Shown: positions 1 to 8,503 of the stretch, in pieces
Layout of the letters: each line of letters starts with the position of its first letter
How positions within the stretch are numbered: the stretch's first letter is position 1
Assembly (NCBI RefSeq): GCF_021513275.1
Contig: NZ_CP090978.1
Span: 1,054,001-1,118,000 of the forward strand
Direction: 5' to 3'
Source of the DNA: Paenibacillus hexagrammi
GTDB taxonomy: Bacteria; Bacillota; Bacilli; Paenibacillales; NBRC-103111
DNA length: 64,000 bases
Notes under the pieces: generated by a model
Databases searched by the model: none
The model's input: only the letters and a program-made list of their open reading frames with translations
What the model was told of the DNA's origin: nothing
Program-made: the position numbers and the translations under genes

Positions 1-2812
1 CTGTTCGGACCGTTCCTGCTCATTGATGTGCTGCGCAGGCGGGATTGGATGCTCTTTTGCTGAGCTTTCTGAGCGGTGCGGCAACCATTGTTGTTCTGGC
101 ATTCCCGTTTGCGATTGGCAGAGGGTACGGCTGGCTGCCTGAGCTCTATTTGAATACGCTATCTTCCTATCCGTATGCTTCTCTGAATGCGTTCAACCTA
201 ATGGCACTGCTTGGCGGTAATTTTGTAGAAATGTCGCAAACGGTTCTGCATATGACCTATCAAGCCATCGGAACAACGCTTATGGCTGCCTCGCTGCTGT
301 ATTGTTGCTACTTGTATATCAGAAGCAAGGGGCGTGAAGGAGCGCTGTTCTATGTTACCTTCTTATTTATCACTGCGATGTTCGTTTGTACGGCCAAGAT
401 GCACGAAAGATACTTGCATTACGGCTTGCTCCTTGTTTTGGTTGCTTATATTTATTTGAAAGACAAGCGAATGCTGATGTTGTTTATCGGCTTCAGCTTG
501 ACTCATTTTATCAATGTGGGAGACGTTCTTCTGCGCAGCTTTCATCAAGACTATCATATTCCTAAGGACGACCCGCTGCTGCTCGTGGTCTCGGCCCTCA
601 ATGTACTATTATTCATTTATGCATGTATGCTAGGATGGAGGCATTTTGTGAAACCGCATCAATTGTCACCGCAGCAGGGGCAGTCACCACTGCAACGAGA
701 TCTGGACGGGTTGGTTGAATCGACTGGGACAACGAAGTCAACAGAATCAATAGGGTCTGCTGAGTCAACGAATTCAACAGAATCAACCAACTCAGCAGAG
801 TCAAGAGTTCAAGCCCCGAACATCCGCTTCAAAAGCTGGACATCCATTTTCGAACCGTCTATTGAGGAAAAGGCTTTCGCAGATAAACGAAGATTGTTCA
901 CCGGTAAAGATGTCCTCTATCTTGGCGCACTAATTGTTGTTTATACCTTCATTGCACTTTATCATCTTGGTGGTCATCAGGACCCGGCAACCTTTTGGAA
1001 GCCGGCCAGGAGCGGCGAAGCCATTATTGCCGACCTGGGTGCGGAACATCAGATTACGAGAATTAACAGCTTTGCCGGAGTAGGTGAAGGGGCATACTCG
1101 TATTGGTTCTCCAAGGATGGTCAGGCTTGGGAGCATCAAATCGCCGTCAAGTCGGATCATACGCAAGTGTTCACTTGGCATACGGAAGAGCCAAAGGTCC
1201 AAGCGAGATACGTGAAAATCGCCATAGATGCTCAGGAAAGCGCAGCGCTTCATCTTCATGAGGTGGGTATTTTTGGAGAGGAAAGCAGCACCATCCTCCC
1301 GGTTCAGGAAGTCATTGAAGAGCAGATCAATACGGAGGATGAAGGCAATGGAGCATCGCTTTTTGATGAGCCTCAGGTAGTACCCTACAAGCCTACGTAT
1401 ATGGAGGGCTCCTATTTTGATGAAATCTATCATGCCAGAACGGCTTATGAGCACCTGCACAAGATCGAACCGTACGAAAGCACACATCCGCCGCTAGGGA
1501 AAATTCTCATATCCATAGGAATTTGGCTGTTCGGTCTCAATCCGTTTGGATGGAGAATTATTGGTACATTATTCGGTGTCGGGATGATTCCGATTATGTA
1601 TGTGTTTGCCAAGCGGATGTTCGGCAAATCCGAATATGCATTCATCGCGGCATTTCTACTGACCTTTGATTTCATGCATTTCGCCCAGACGCGGATTGCA
1701 ACCATTGACGTATACGGTGTCTTTTTCATCATGCTTATGTTCTATTTTATGTACAGGTATACCACCCGCAGCTTTTACCGGGACGGACTTTGGAAAACGT
1801 TGATACCGCTAGGTTTGTCGGGATTGTTTTTCGGCATTGGAGCAGCCTCCAAATGGATTGTCATCTATGGAGGAGCAGGGCTTGCGCTGCTGCTGTTCCT
1901 TACTTTACTGGAGCGGTATCGGGAATACCGCTTAGCTAAGCGAGTGCTCAATGAGGCTTACGAGCCGGATACGTCCTTGCACGAGCATACTGCTTCGCTA
2001 GATCACGGATCCGGAGGAGAAGAAGCTGATCAAGCTTTAACGAATGCCCGTCAACCGGAAACAGCACTTACGGACAACACAATACCGCCCCGTGAATTTC
2101 TTACAGAAGAACAACGGAGACGGCTGCAAAACGTAATCCGGCAATTTCCAAGGTATACCATCTCGACACTGCTGTACTGTTTATTAACCTTTGTCCTCAT
2201 TCCGGTTGTGATTTATACCTTGTCCTACATTCCATTCATGATGGTTCCAGGCCCTGGTCATGGCTTGAAGGACGTTGTAACGTACCAGGTACATATGTAC
2301 AAGTATCACAAAGACCTCGTCGCTACGCATCCATTCTCCTCGCCGTGGTGGGAATGGCCGATGATGATAAGGCCGATTTGGTATTATCAGGGCAAGCTGA
2401 TGCCGCCAGGCATGCTGTCCAGCATTGTTTCCTTCGGGAATCCGCTGATCTGGTGGCCTGGATTTATCGCCGTCATTGTGTCGATCTATGTGGCAGCCAA
2501 ACGGCTCGATAAGAAGCTGGTTGTTCTCTTAATCGCTTACGGATCCCAGTATTTACCGTGGATGCTGGTGCCGCGGTTGACGTTTATTTATCACTATTTT
2601 GCCATGGTACCGTTCATGGTGCTGCTGCTGACCTATTACATCAAGGGCTATTTGGAGGAATCAGAGTCACCGCATAAACGGAAATGGGTATCCGGATATT
2701 TGGTTGGTGTATTCATCCTGTTCGCATTGTTCTATCCAATCCTGTCTGGGATGGTCATTCCCTCGGCATATTCGTATTACCTAAGATGGCTGCCGGGATG
2801 GAATTTTTCTAA
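1..2812 (+). CDS. PMT-family (GT39-like) protein glycosyltransferase with F5/8C-like insert; 5'-partial and frameshifted
   Basis: This is a multi-spanning membrane protein likely to move a sugar from a polyprenyl phosphate carrier to protein or wall polymer. An uninterrupted frame starting at TTG 45 shows an N-terminal multi-helix half, a Ser/Thr/Glu-rich linker (residues about 224-256), a discoidin-like beta region (about 315-412, starting DLGAEHQI), then a PMT-type half with FDEIYHARTAYE and THPPLGK near residues 460-486. The PMT acidic pair (DE) is present. Bases 1-63 in another frame encode LFGPFLLIDVLRRRDWM, which fits the missing upstream membrane segment; one extra T in the run at 55-58 joins the two frames. 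At the 3' end the frame runs on to 3122 through a terminator and an opposing gene, but one extra T at 2804-2808 would give an end at GWNFF and TAA 2810-2812. I therefore end the gene at 2812. The gene begins outside the window. Confidence 0.75.
715..805 (+). repeat. Low-complexity TES/AES-coding repeat
   Basis: Imperfect tandem copies of a gaatcaac-like unit encode a run of Thr-Glu-Ser and Ala-Glu-Ser triplets inside the glycosyltransferase gene. It links the N-terminal membrane half to the extracellular-like insert. Such a flexible acidic Ser/Thr linker could be a replication-slippage site. Confidence 0.6.
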
Positions 2813-2841
2813 ACGCAGCAAAGTCACAGAAAGCATTACTA

Positions 2842-2891
2842 AACAAAAGACTCCGTCTTGTGCACTTCTGCACACGGCGGAGTCTTTTGTT
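2842..2891. terminator. Bidirectional terminator
   Basis: Two perfect 14-base arms (2842-2855 and 2878-2891) enclose a loop with its own GTGCA/TGCAC pairing. A-rich and T-rich ends face both ways, as expected between the convergent glycosyltransferase and the minus-strand gene. Its position inside the apparent glycosyltransferase frame argues that the real gene stops before it. Confidence 0.85.
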
Positions 2892-2895
2892 AGAT

Positions 2896-3504
2896 TTACC
2901 GTTTCCGAAAGCCCTCTTCGTGCATGTATTCCTCTACTTCCTCATACGTTTCGCAAGCAGACTCAATCTGATCACCTGTGTAGATATACCACAGGTCGTC
3001 CTCGAAGAAAACGGAGAGCACCTGGTTCTCGGTATCGATCCACTGCTCGGCATCCTCAGGGACACCCGGAATCTCATCGGAGTCCGGATCTGCTGAAGAT
3101 GTCAGGTGTGCATCGGAGTTAGTGGAGTTACCATAGCGATCATCCGAGACATCGGACAGAACCGAATCGTAGGCTAAGCCCGAAGTACGGGACACCGCTT
3201 GATCTGAAGTGGAGCTCCCATTTTGCCCAGGGGATAAGGAGGCTATAGATGCAGCTACTAGAGAGCGAAGCTCTTCGGCACTGTAATCTCTAATGTTGAC
3301 GAATCCCTTATTATCGGTAGGAACCCCTGCGACATGTTCGGCATAAACGAATCCGTTGCCGCTGGGATGAAGGTGGTAGACGACGGTTTTCTTCTCATAG
3401 ACGCTTTCCTCATAATGGTAGTTAACTCGTCCCATGGATACCTGTTTGTGCTGCAGCTCAGGGAATGAGCTGCAGATTTGGAGCTTTTCTTCGAAACTAA
3501 GCAT
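2896..3504 (-). CDS. Conserved hypothetical acidic protein
   Basis: I do not recognise this 202-residue family. The protein has a folded-looking N-terminal part (residues 1-90, rich in Tyr, His and Val, with LHPSGNGFVYAEH), a Ser/Asp-rich low-complexity middle (about 95-145) and a short C-terminal region with repeated acidic and aromatic residues ending EEGFRKR. It has no signal peptide or membrane segment, so it is probably cytoplasmic. A GGAGGA ribosome site lies 7 bases before ATG 3504. The gene converges on the glycosyltransferase gene and shares its terminator. Ser/Asp enrichment in the middle suggests a disordered linker. Confidence 0.7.
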   Translation of the reverse strand: MLSFEEKLQICSSFPELQHKQVSMGRVNYHYEESVYEKKTVVYHLHPSGNGFVYAEHVAGVPTDNKGFVNIRDYSAEELRSLVAASIASLSPGQNGSSTSDQAVSRTSGLAYDSVLSDVSDDRYGNSTNSDAHLTSSADPDSDEIPGVPEDAEQWIDTENQVLSVFFEDDLWYIYTGDQIESACETYEEVEEYMHEEGFRKR

Positions 3505-3665
3505 ATCGCTTCCTCCGTTACTATGTTCATTTGCGGTGCTGTTATTATATCACAAATACTTGGTATCTCAGTGGGGGAGGAGCCTCGTGCAGTAAAGTTG
3601 CTTCAATGAAGCGGCACGGCTATCATTGAGATTACATGAACTTAGCAAAGGAGTGTATGCATCTC

Positions 3666-5033
3666 ATGGTGTCCTCCCGTAAATTGTACTTCTCAGGAAT
3701 GCTGCTTATCCTTGCTCTTGCTTTCATAGGAGAATTGGTTTGGCTGCCGGATCCGCTGCGTGTTGGGGCGCGTTGGTACTGGATCGATACAGCTGATCTG
3801 CTCATTTATGCATTGGCCTGTGTCCCTTTACTATGGCTTGCCGGGGGCTTGCTCCGCTGGCGGGAATGCAGGAAGAACTCCTATGGACCTCCGCCTCTAT
3901 CCCTAACACTGACCTGCGCAATCGTATCACTCAGCTGCGCGGCGGCAATTCTCATCGTGCTAATAATACCTAAGCAGCTGACCTATTCCGTCGGTATTCT
4001 CGCCATTTCTTGGTTATCGGTGTTTGCCGATCTGATCGTGCAAGAGCGGGCTCTCCGAAGAAAGCCTCTCCATACCTTATCAGTTTTGGCTGTGACGATA
4101 TGCTTGGGTCTGCTCTTGTTTTATCCTACTCGTTACCTGGTTACTTATCCCGGACTGACGCTTAATATGCAGCGATATGCGCATGTAAGCAGCGGCAGTG
4201 AGAGTGGAGATATATCCGGCGTACTCGTTTTTGAACGGCCTGCCTTTCCGGTGGACTGGGTGTATGCCAAGCTGTTTCCCCATTACACATTTGAACCGAA
4301 TAACTTAGGCATGTCGGTGGGCGAGTATAACCAGCTGGTAAGAACGATGAAGGATGACGCCAATGCATCCGGAAGTGCCGTAGCTTTCCAAAAGCTGGGG
4401 CTAGGCAGCGGTGTTACTTCGCACGGCGTCTTGGTAACGGCGATCGCTACAGATAGTCCTGCGAGAGACAGCTTGCAATTAGGTGATATCATTATAGGGA
4501 TTAACGGCGCAGCTGTTTCAAATGCCCAGGAGCTTAGCGAGCAGATGAAGCCGGTTAAGCCGGAAGAAAGCGTGCGGGTGAAGCTTCGACGCGGCAGCGC
4601 GGAGATGGAGCTGGTGGCAAGTACGAGGGGCAATCCCAGCGATGCCACGAAGGCTATTTTCGGCATTCAGGTAGCGAACGATCTTGAGTACGATATCCCG
4701 AAGCAAATCGATTATCACAGCTATTTGCTGCACGAAGGTGGTCCTTCGCACGGCGCAATGCTTGCCCTGACGCTGATCGATCAGCTGACACCGGGCGGGG
4801 TAACGAACGGCAATCATGTCGCGGGCACCGGTACGATGGAGCCGGACGGTACGGTCGGACCTGTCGGAGGTCTCGAGCAAAAGGCGTACACCGTCAGCAG
4901 AACGAACGCGGATGTGTTCTTCGTGCCTGCGGAGAATGAGGCGGAGGCCAGAAAAGGCGCTTCCGATCTCTTGATCGTACCGGTTCATACCCTGGATGAT
5001 ATTCTGAGCTGGCTTCGGGCGCATCCAAAATAA
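3666..5033 (+). CDS. Membrane PDZ-Lon-like serine protease (SepM/YlbL-type)
   Basis: Several N-terminal hydrophobic segments (about residues 1-150) are followed by a PDZ domain (about 235-310, with GVLVTAIATDSPA and GDIIIGING) and a Lon-type proteolytic domain. The expected catalytic Ser lies in GGPSHG (Ser361 from this start) and the Lys in LEQKA (Lys406); the 45-residue spacing suits the Lon Ser-Lys dyad. The family cleaves substrates outside the membrane, for example signalling peptides or sporulation factors. B. subtilis YlbL is about 340 residues, so the multi-helix N-terminal extension is unusual. Start choice is uncertain: AAAGGAG at 3647-3653 favours ATG 3666, while ATG 3636 lacks a site and ATG 3657 is too close. 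Confidence 0.8.
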   Translation: MVSSRKLYFSGMLLILALAFIGELVWLPDPLRVGARWYWIDTADLLIYALACVPLLWLAGGLLRWRECRKNSYGPPPLSLTLTCAIVSLSCAAAILIVLIIPKQLTYSVGILAISWLSVFADLIVQERALRRKPLHTLSVLAVTICLGLLLFYPTRYLVTYPGLTLNMQRYAHVSSGSESGDISGVLVFERPAFPVDWVYAKLFPHYTFEPNNLGMSVGEYNQLVRTMKDDANASGSAVAFQKLGLGSGVTSHGVLVTAIATDSPARDSLQLGDIIIGINGAAVSNAQELSEQMKPVKPEESVRVKLRRGSAEMELVASTRGNPSDATKAIFGIQVANDLEYDIPKQIDYHSYLLHEGGPSHGAMLALTLIDQLTPGGVTNGNHVAGTGTMEPDGTVGPVGGLEQKAYTVSRTNADVFFVPAENEAEARKGASDLLIVPVHTLDDILSWLRAHPK

Positions 5034-5034
5034 T

Positions 5035-5089
5035 CGGACATTTTCCAAAAATCAGGACATTACGAAGTAGATCGTGTTTTGGATATAAT
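5035..5089 (+). promoter_or_regulatory. Candidate YesN-type operator and promoter of the sensor kinase gene
   Basis: A direct repeat GGACATT (5036-5042 and 5055-5061, period 19) encloses TTCCAAAAATCA. A TATAAT box follows at 5084-5089 with only a weak -35 (TTACGA 5060-5065), which fits an activator-dependent promoter. The same CGGAC/CCAAAAAT layout, with a -10 at the same offset of 49 bases, recurs before the binding-protein gene at 8394. Confidence 0.5.
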
Positions 5090-5096
5090 ATAAAAA

Positions 5097-5124
5097 AGCG
5101 GCCTGTACGTTATGTCAGGTCGCT
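5097..5124 (+). promoter_or_regulatory. Hairpin at the predicted mRNA 5' end
   Basis: Arms AGCGGCCTG (5097-5105) and CAGGTCGCT (5116-5124) pair at 9 positions with one G-T. It begins about 8 bases after the -10 box, so it would sit at the extreme 5' end of the kinase mRNA and could stabilise it. On the minus strand it resembles a terminator, but no minus-strand gene reads into it. Confidence 0.35.
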
Positions 5125-5150
5125 GCTTGTCGTTGAGCCGGAGGTAGATC

Positions 5151-6941
5151 ATGAACAATCGAGTACGCTCATTTTTGGCGAAATTTCGTTTTCAAAGAGT
5201 AAGAACAAGGTTCCTGGCTGCGATGATTGTCATCTCCTTGCCGCCTTTATTCTTGCTCGGCTTTATTTCATTTAACATTGCCAAATCCACCCTGATGCAA
5301 ACCAACGAGCAGACGAACGAAGACCATCTGGAGACCTCCAGTGAGGTCGCTGATCTGCTTTTTCGCAATATCGTCAATTTGAACCGGTCGATTGTGATGA
5401 ACGATGAGGTAAGAGCTGTCTTAAACAGCAGTAACAATAAGGCAGAGCAGAGTTTTGAGCAGGGGGATCTGAACGATTGGAACTCATCGAAGCTGCAGAA
5501 GGTGATCAATAACAATCTCTTTGACACCAAGTTTGTGAATTCGATCTGTATCTTTAATCTGGATTTTCAAACCTTCTGTGCAGGCAGGTCTGACGATGCA
5601 GGCATTTATGAGAAACCGGATAAGGCTGCCTTGATCAGGCAAACGGATTGGTACAAGCAAGCAGCTGAGGAACAAGGCAAAGTGGTGTTTGTTGGATACG
5701 ATATACTTGGAGATTCCAAAGATTCCTTCTCTACGGTCAAGCTATTTCGGGATGCATCAACCTCGGAGCCGATCGGTCTTTTGATTACGAACATTTCCAA
5801 GTCGATTTTTCAGGATATTTTTAACGCGGGCAGCAGCAGCGGAGGCTTCTTGGCGATCGAATCCGCGGCTGCCGATAAGCCGGTTCATGTTGTATTTAAC
5901 AACGCGCTGCCAGACGACAAGCAGCCTGCTGAGGTTAATTACGCGAGCACCTTGGCGGCTCTAAAGAAAACCGGCTATCTGGTCAGCCAATATCAAAACC
6001 AGACGACCGGCTGGACATTCATCCATCTTGTGAAGCTAAAGGAGCTGCTGAAGCAGTCGAATACAATCGGAACGGCAACGACATTTATGGCAGTATCCAT
6101 GGGAGTGCTAGCCCTTATTCTATCCTTTTTTATGTCAGGGAGCATTACCCGCCCGCTGCTGCAAATCAAGAAGATGATGGTGGAGTGGACGAAGGGGACA
6201 AGAAGCTTTCAAGAGACCTTCGAACGGGATGAAGTCGGAGCTATCGGAGAGACGTTCAAACGAATGGCATCCGAAAATAGGGAGTTGACCGAAAAGCTGA
6301 TTCACTCCGAGCTAAAGGAGCGGGAAGCAGAGCTTAGAGCGCTGCAAGCGCAAATCAAGCCCCATTTTCTTTACAATACGCTGGATTCAATCTATTGGAT
6401 GGCGACGCTGCAAAAGAATAACGATATCGCCCAAATGGCGGTTTCCTTATCAGAAAGCTTCAAGCTAAGCCTGAACAAAGGGAAAGAGATGATCTCCGTG
6501 TTCAAGGAGCTTAAACATATTGAGCACTATATGACCATCCAGAATATCCGCTACAACAACCGTTTTCAGTATATCGAGGAGGTGGATGCCTCCTTGATGG
6601 GGATGGAAATCATGAAGCTGCTGCTACAGCCGCTCGTGGAAAACGCCATTTATCATGGCTTGGAGCCTAAGCTGGGTGAAGGCACTATTCGCTTGTCAGG
6701 GAAGCGGGAAGGCGACTTCTTGGTCTTTACTGTAGAGGATAACGGAATCGGCATCGAGGATGTCAGTGTCACAGAGTCAGGTTACGGGCTGCGCAACGTC
6801 AGGGAAAGGCTGCTTCTTTCTTATGGGCCGACGAGCGAACTGCGAATATGGAGCAGGGTTCATGAAGGAACCCGCATCGAGCTTCGATTTAATCCGAACA
6901 TGAAGGAGAGGGACTCAGATGCTGAAAGCGATCGTATGTGA
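5151..6941 (+). CDS. YesM-type sensor histidine kinase
   Basis: This 596-residue membrane kinase should sense an extracellular saccharide-related signal and phosphorylate the adjacent regulator. It has an N-terminal transmembrane helix (about 24-46), a long extracellular Cache-like region (about 47-300), a second helix (about 308-330), a HAMP segment, a His_kinase region with the phosphoacceptor in KPHFLYNTLDS (His405), and an ATPase domain with LVENAIYHGL and DNGIGI. The site GGAGG lies 7 bases before ATG. Its end overlaps the regulator gene by 23 bases, so the two are probably translationally coupled. Confidence 0.93.
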   Translation: MNNRVRSFLAKFRFQRVRTRFLAAMIVISLPPLFLLGFISFNIAKSTLMQTNEQTNEDHLETSSEVADLLFRNIVNLNRSIVMNDEVRAVLNSSNNKAEQSFEQGDLNDWNSSKLQKVINNNLFDTKFVNSICIFNLDFQTFCAGRSDDAGIYEKPDKAALIRQTDWYKQAAEEQGKVVFVGYDILGDSKDSFSTVKLFRDASTSEPIGLLITNISKSIFQDIFNAGSSSGGFLAIESAAADKPVHVVFNNALPDDKQPAEVNYASTLAALKKTGYLVSQYQNQTTGWTFIHLVKLKELLKQSNTIGTATTFMAVSMGVLALILSFFMSGSITRPLLQIKKMMVEWTKGTRSFQETFERDEVGAIGETFKRMASENRELTEKLIHSELKEREAELRALQAQIKPHFLYNTLDSIYWMATLQKNNDIAQMAVSLSESFKLSLNKGKEMISVFKELKHIEHYMTIQNIRYNNRFQYIEEVDASLMGMEIMKLLLQPLVENAIYHGLEPKLGEGTIRLSGKREGDFLVFTVEDNGIGIEDVSVTESGYGLRNVRERLLLSYGPTSELRIWSRVHEGTRIELRFNPNMKERDSDAESDRM

Positions 6942-8379
6942 TGATGAATATATCGTACTGCAGGGACTTCAGGCGATGATCGATTGGGCTGGGTTTGGCA
7001 TAGAACTGGTTGGAACAGCAGGTGATGGTCATGCTGCTTTAGCCTTGTTTCGTAACACCCGACCCGATATTGTGTTTACGGACATACGGATGCCGGGTAT
7101 GGACGGGCTTGAGCTCATTTACAAAATCCTGAACGAAGCACCGGAGACGTACTGCATAGTATTCAGCGGATTCAACGAGTTTGAGTATGTGAAGAAGGCC
7201 ATTCAACTGGGCGTTGCCGATTATTTGGAGAAGCCCGTAACGGTTCCGAGCATCGAGAAATCCCTCCAGAAGGTGCTGGACCGTATTCGCCAACAACAAG
7301 AAATTAATGAAGTGGTTCTAGCGAAAGCTACGTTAGATTTGCTGCTCATAGGCACTGAGGCGGAGTCCAAATGGCTTCACAGCTTTGGTGAGAACGCTTC
7401 GCGGGTCTGCGGAGTAACGGTTGCGGCTTCAGGAGCGGTCACCGCTGTTTTTCCCAAACACGAGGATTACTTCAGTGTCGCCGTTCGAAACGGTCAAGAG
7501 AGAATGCTTGTCTTCTTCCATTATCAATGGCCTACTCTTGAATTTTGGGAGCATTTGGCGTACGAGTTTGAGTCTGCGGGTATGCCCGTGGGCTGTGGCA
7601 AAACCTATTCGCAGATTGCGAAAGCGTCGATCAGCTGCACAGAGGCGCTTCGAGCATTGAGATCCGCCTATTTTCTAGGGGAGCAGGGTGTCGTGCGTTT
7701 CGAGGATCTGGGGGATCTAGGATCAGCGCCGGACGGTCTCACAGAAAGAGAAGAGGCGATCATCCTAAGTATCCGTACGGGCAACCGCAGCGTACTTATG
7801 GAGCAGCTCGAGCAGTTTATTAAGTGGCTGCAGCTTGAAAAGCTGGAGCTGGAAGTCGCGGAGCATAAGATGCTCAAGCTGATTTATTTGGCGCTGGAGG
7901 AAGCCAAGAAGACGGGAGCAGATAAGGCGCAGCTTGCCTATGAACATTACAAGCCGCACGTCGATTTCCGCGAAATGGCCGCTAAGGGCAAGGTAGCCGA
8001 ATGGTTTCGAGAACAGCTCCTGCAAATTGCGGAAGCGGGCGCTCCAGTGTCTAGTGATAGTGTTAAGCATTCCTCTGTGGAGCGCGCCCGCAGCTTTATT
8101 GCCGAGCACTGTACAAGAGATTTGTCTCTTCAGGAGGTTGCGGAGCATGTCGGCATGAACCCGACGTACTTCAGCGTGCTTTTCAAAGAGGAGATTGGGG
8201 AGTCCTATATCAAATACGTAACCCGATACCGCATGGAGCTTGCCAAGTCGCTACTTAGTAAAGGCCTTAAAGTGAACGATGTGAGTGAGAAGGTCGGTTA
8301 TCACACCTACAGGCACTTTTCCGAAGTGTTCAAAAAGTATACGGGGCTAACGCCGGGTCAATTTAAGGAACAAGCCTAA
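6919..8379 (+). CDS. YesN-type response regulator with AraC DNA-binding domain
   Basis: The 486-residue protein has an N-terminal receiver domain (VCDDEY at residues 6-11, phosphoacceptor Asp55 in FTDIRMPG, Lys105-type region VADYLEKP), a variable middle segment, and a C-terminal AraC double helix-turn-helix (about 390-486, with DLSLQEVAEHVGMNPTYFS and VSEKVGYHTYRHFSEVFKK). It is paired with the overlapping kinase gene and probably activates the downstream transporter and hydrolase operon. The shared motif at 5035 and 8394 is the likely target, which is an inference from position. Confidence 0.93.
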   Translation: MLKAIVCDDEYIVLQGLQAMIDWAGFGIELVGTAGDGHAALALFRNTRPDIVFTDIRMPGMDGLELIYKILNEAPETYCIVFSGFNEFEYVKKAIQLGVADYLEKPVTVPSIEKSLQKVLDRIRQQQEINEVVLAKATLDLLLIGTEAESKWLHSFGENASRVCGVTVAASGAVTAVFPKHEDYFSVAVRNGQERMLVFFHYQWPTLEFWEHLAYEFESAGMPVGCGKTYSQIAKASISCTEALRALRSAYFLGEQGVVRFEDLGDLGSAPDGLTEREEAIILSIRTGNRSVLMEQLEQFIKWLQLEKLELEVAEHKMLKLIYLALEEAKKTGADKAQLAYEHYKPHVDFREMAAKGKVAEWFREQLLQIAEAGAPVSSDSVKHSSVERARSFIAEHCTRDLSLQEVAEHVGMNPTYFSVLFKEEIGESYIKYVTRYRMELAKSLLSKGLKVNDVSEKVGYHTYRHFSEVFKKYTGLTPGQFKEQA

Positions 8380-8393
8380 CAGCCCAAAAAAAA

Positions 8394-8448
8394 CGGACGC
8401 TGATCCAAAAATGCCGCACTGCCGAAGCTTCCCGAAAGCAGGTACTAT
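8394..8448 (+). promoter_or_regulatory. Candidate YesN-type operator and promoter of the transporter operon
   Basis: CGGACGCT, CCAAAAAT and CGAAG occur here in the same order as upstream of the kinase gene at 5035. A -10-like TACTAT at 8443-8448 has the same 49-base offset from the first CGGAC. An additional inverted repeat GCTTCCC/GGGAAGC (8427-8433, 8457-8463) flanks the -10 and may be a separate control site or mRNA hairpin. Confidence 0.45.
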
Positions 8449-8503
8449 AAATCACAGGGAAGCGAAACATGGAATCCCGAGCAAAAACAAGGGGGACACG
8501 AAG

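Noticed and set aside
930-1487. Open frame of 185 codons on the minus strand
   Set aside because: It lies wholly opposite the glycosyltransferase gene, has no ribosome site and shows no recognisable motif.
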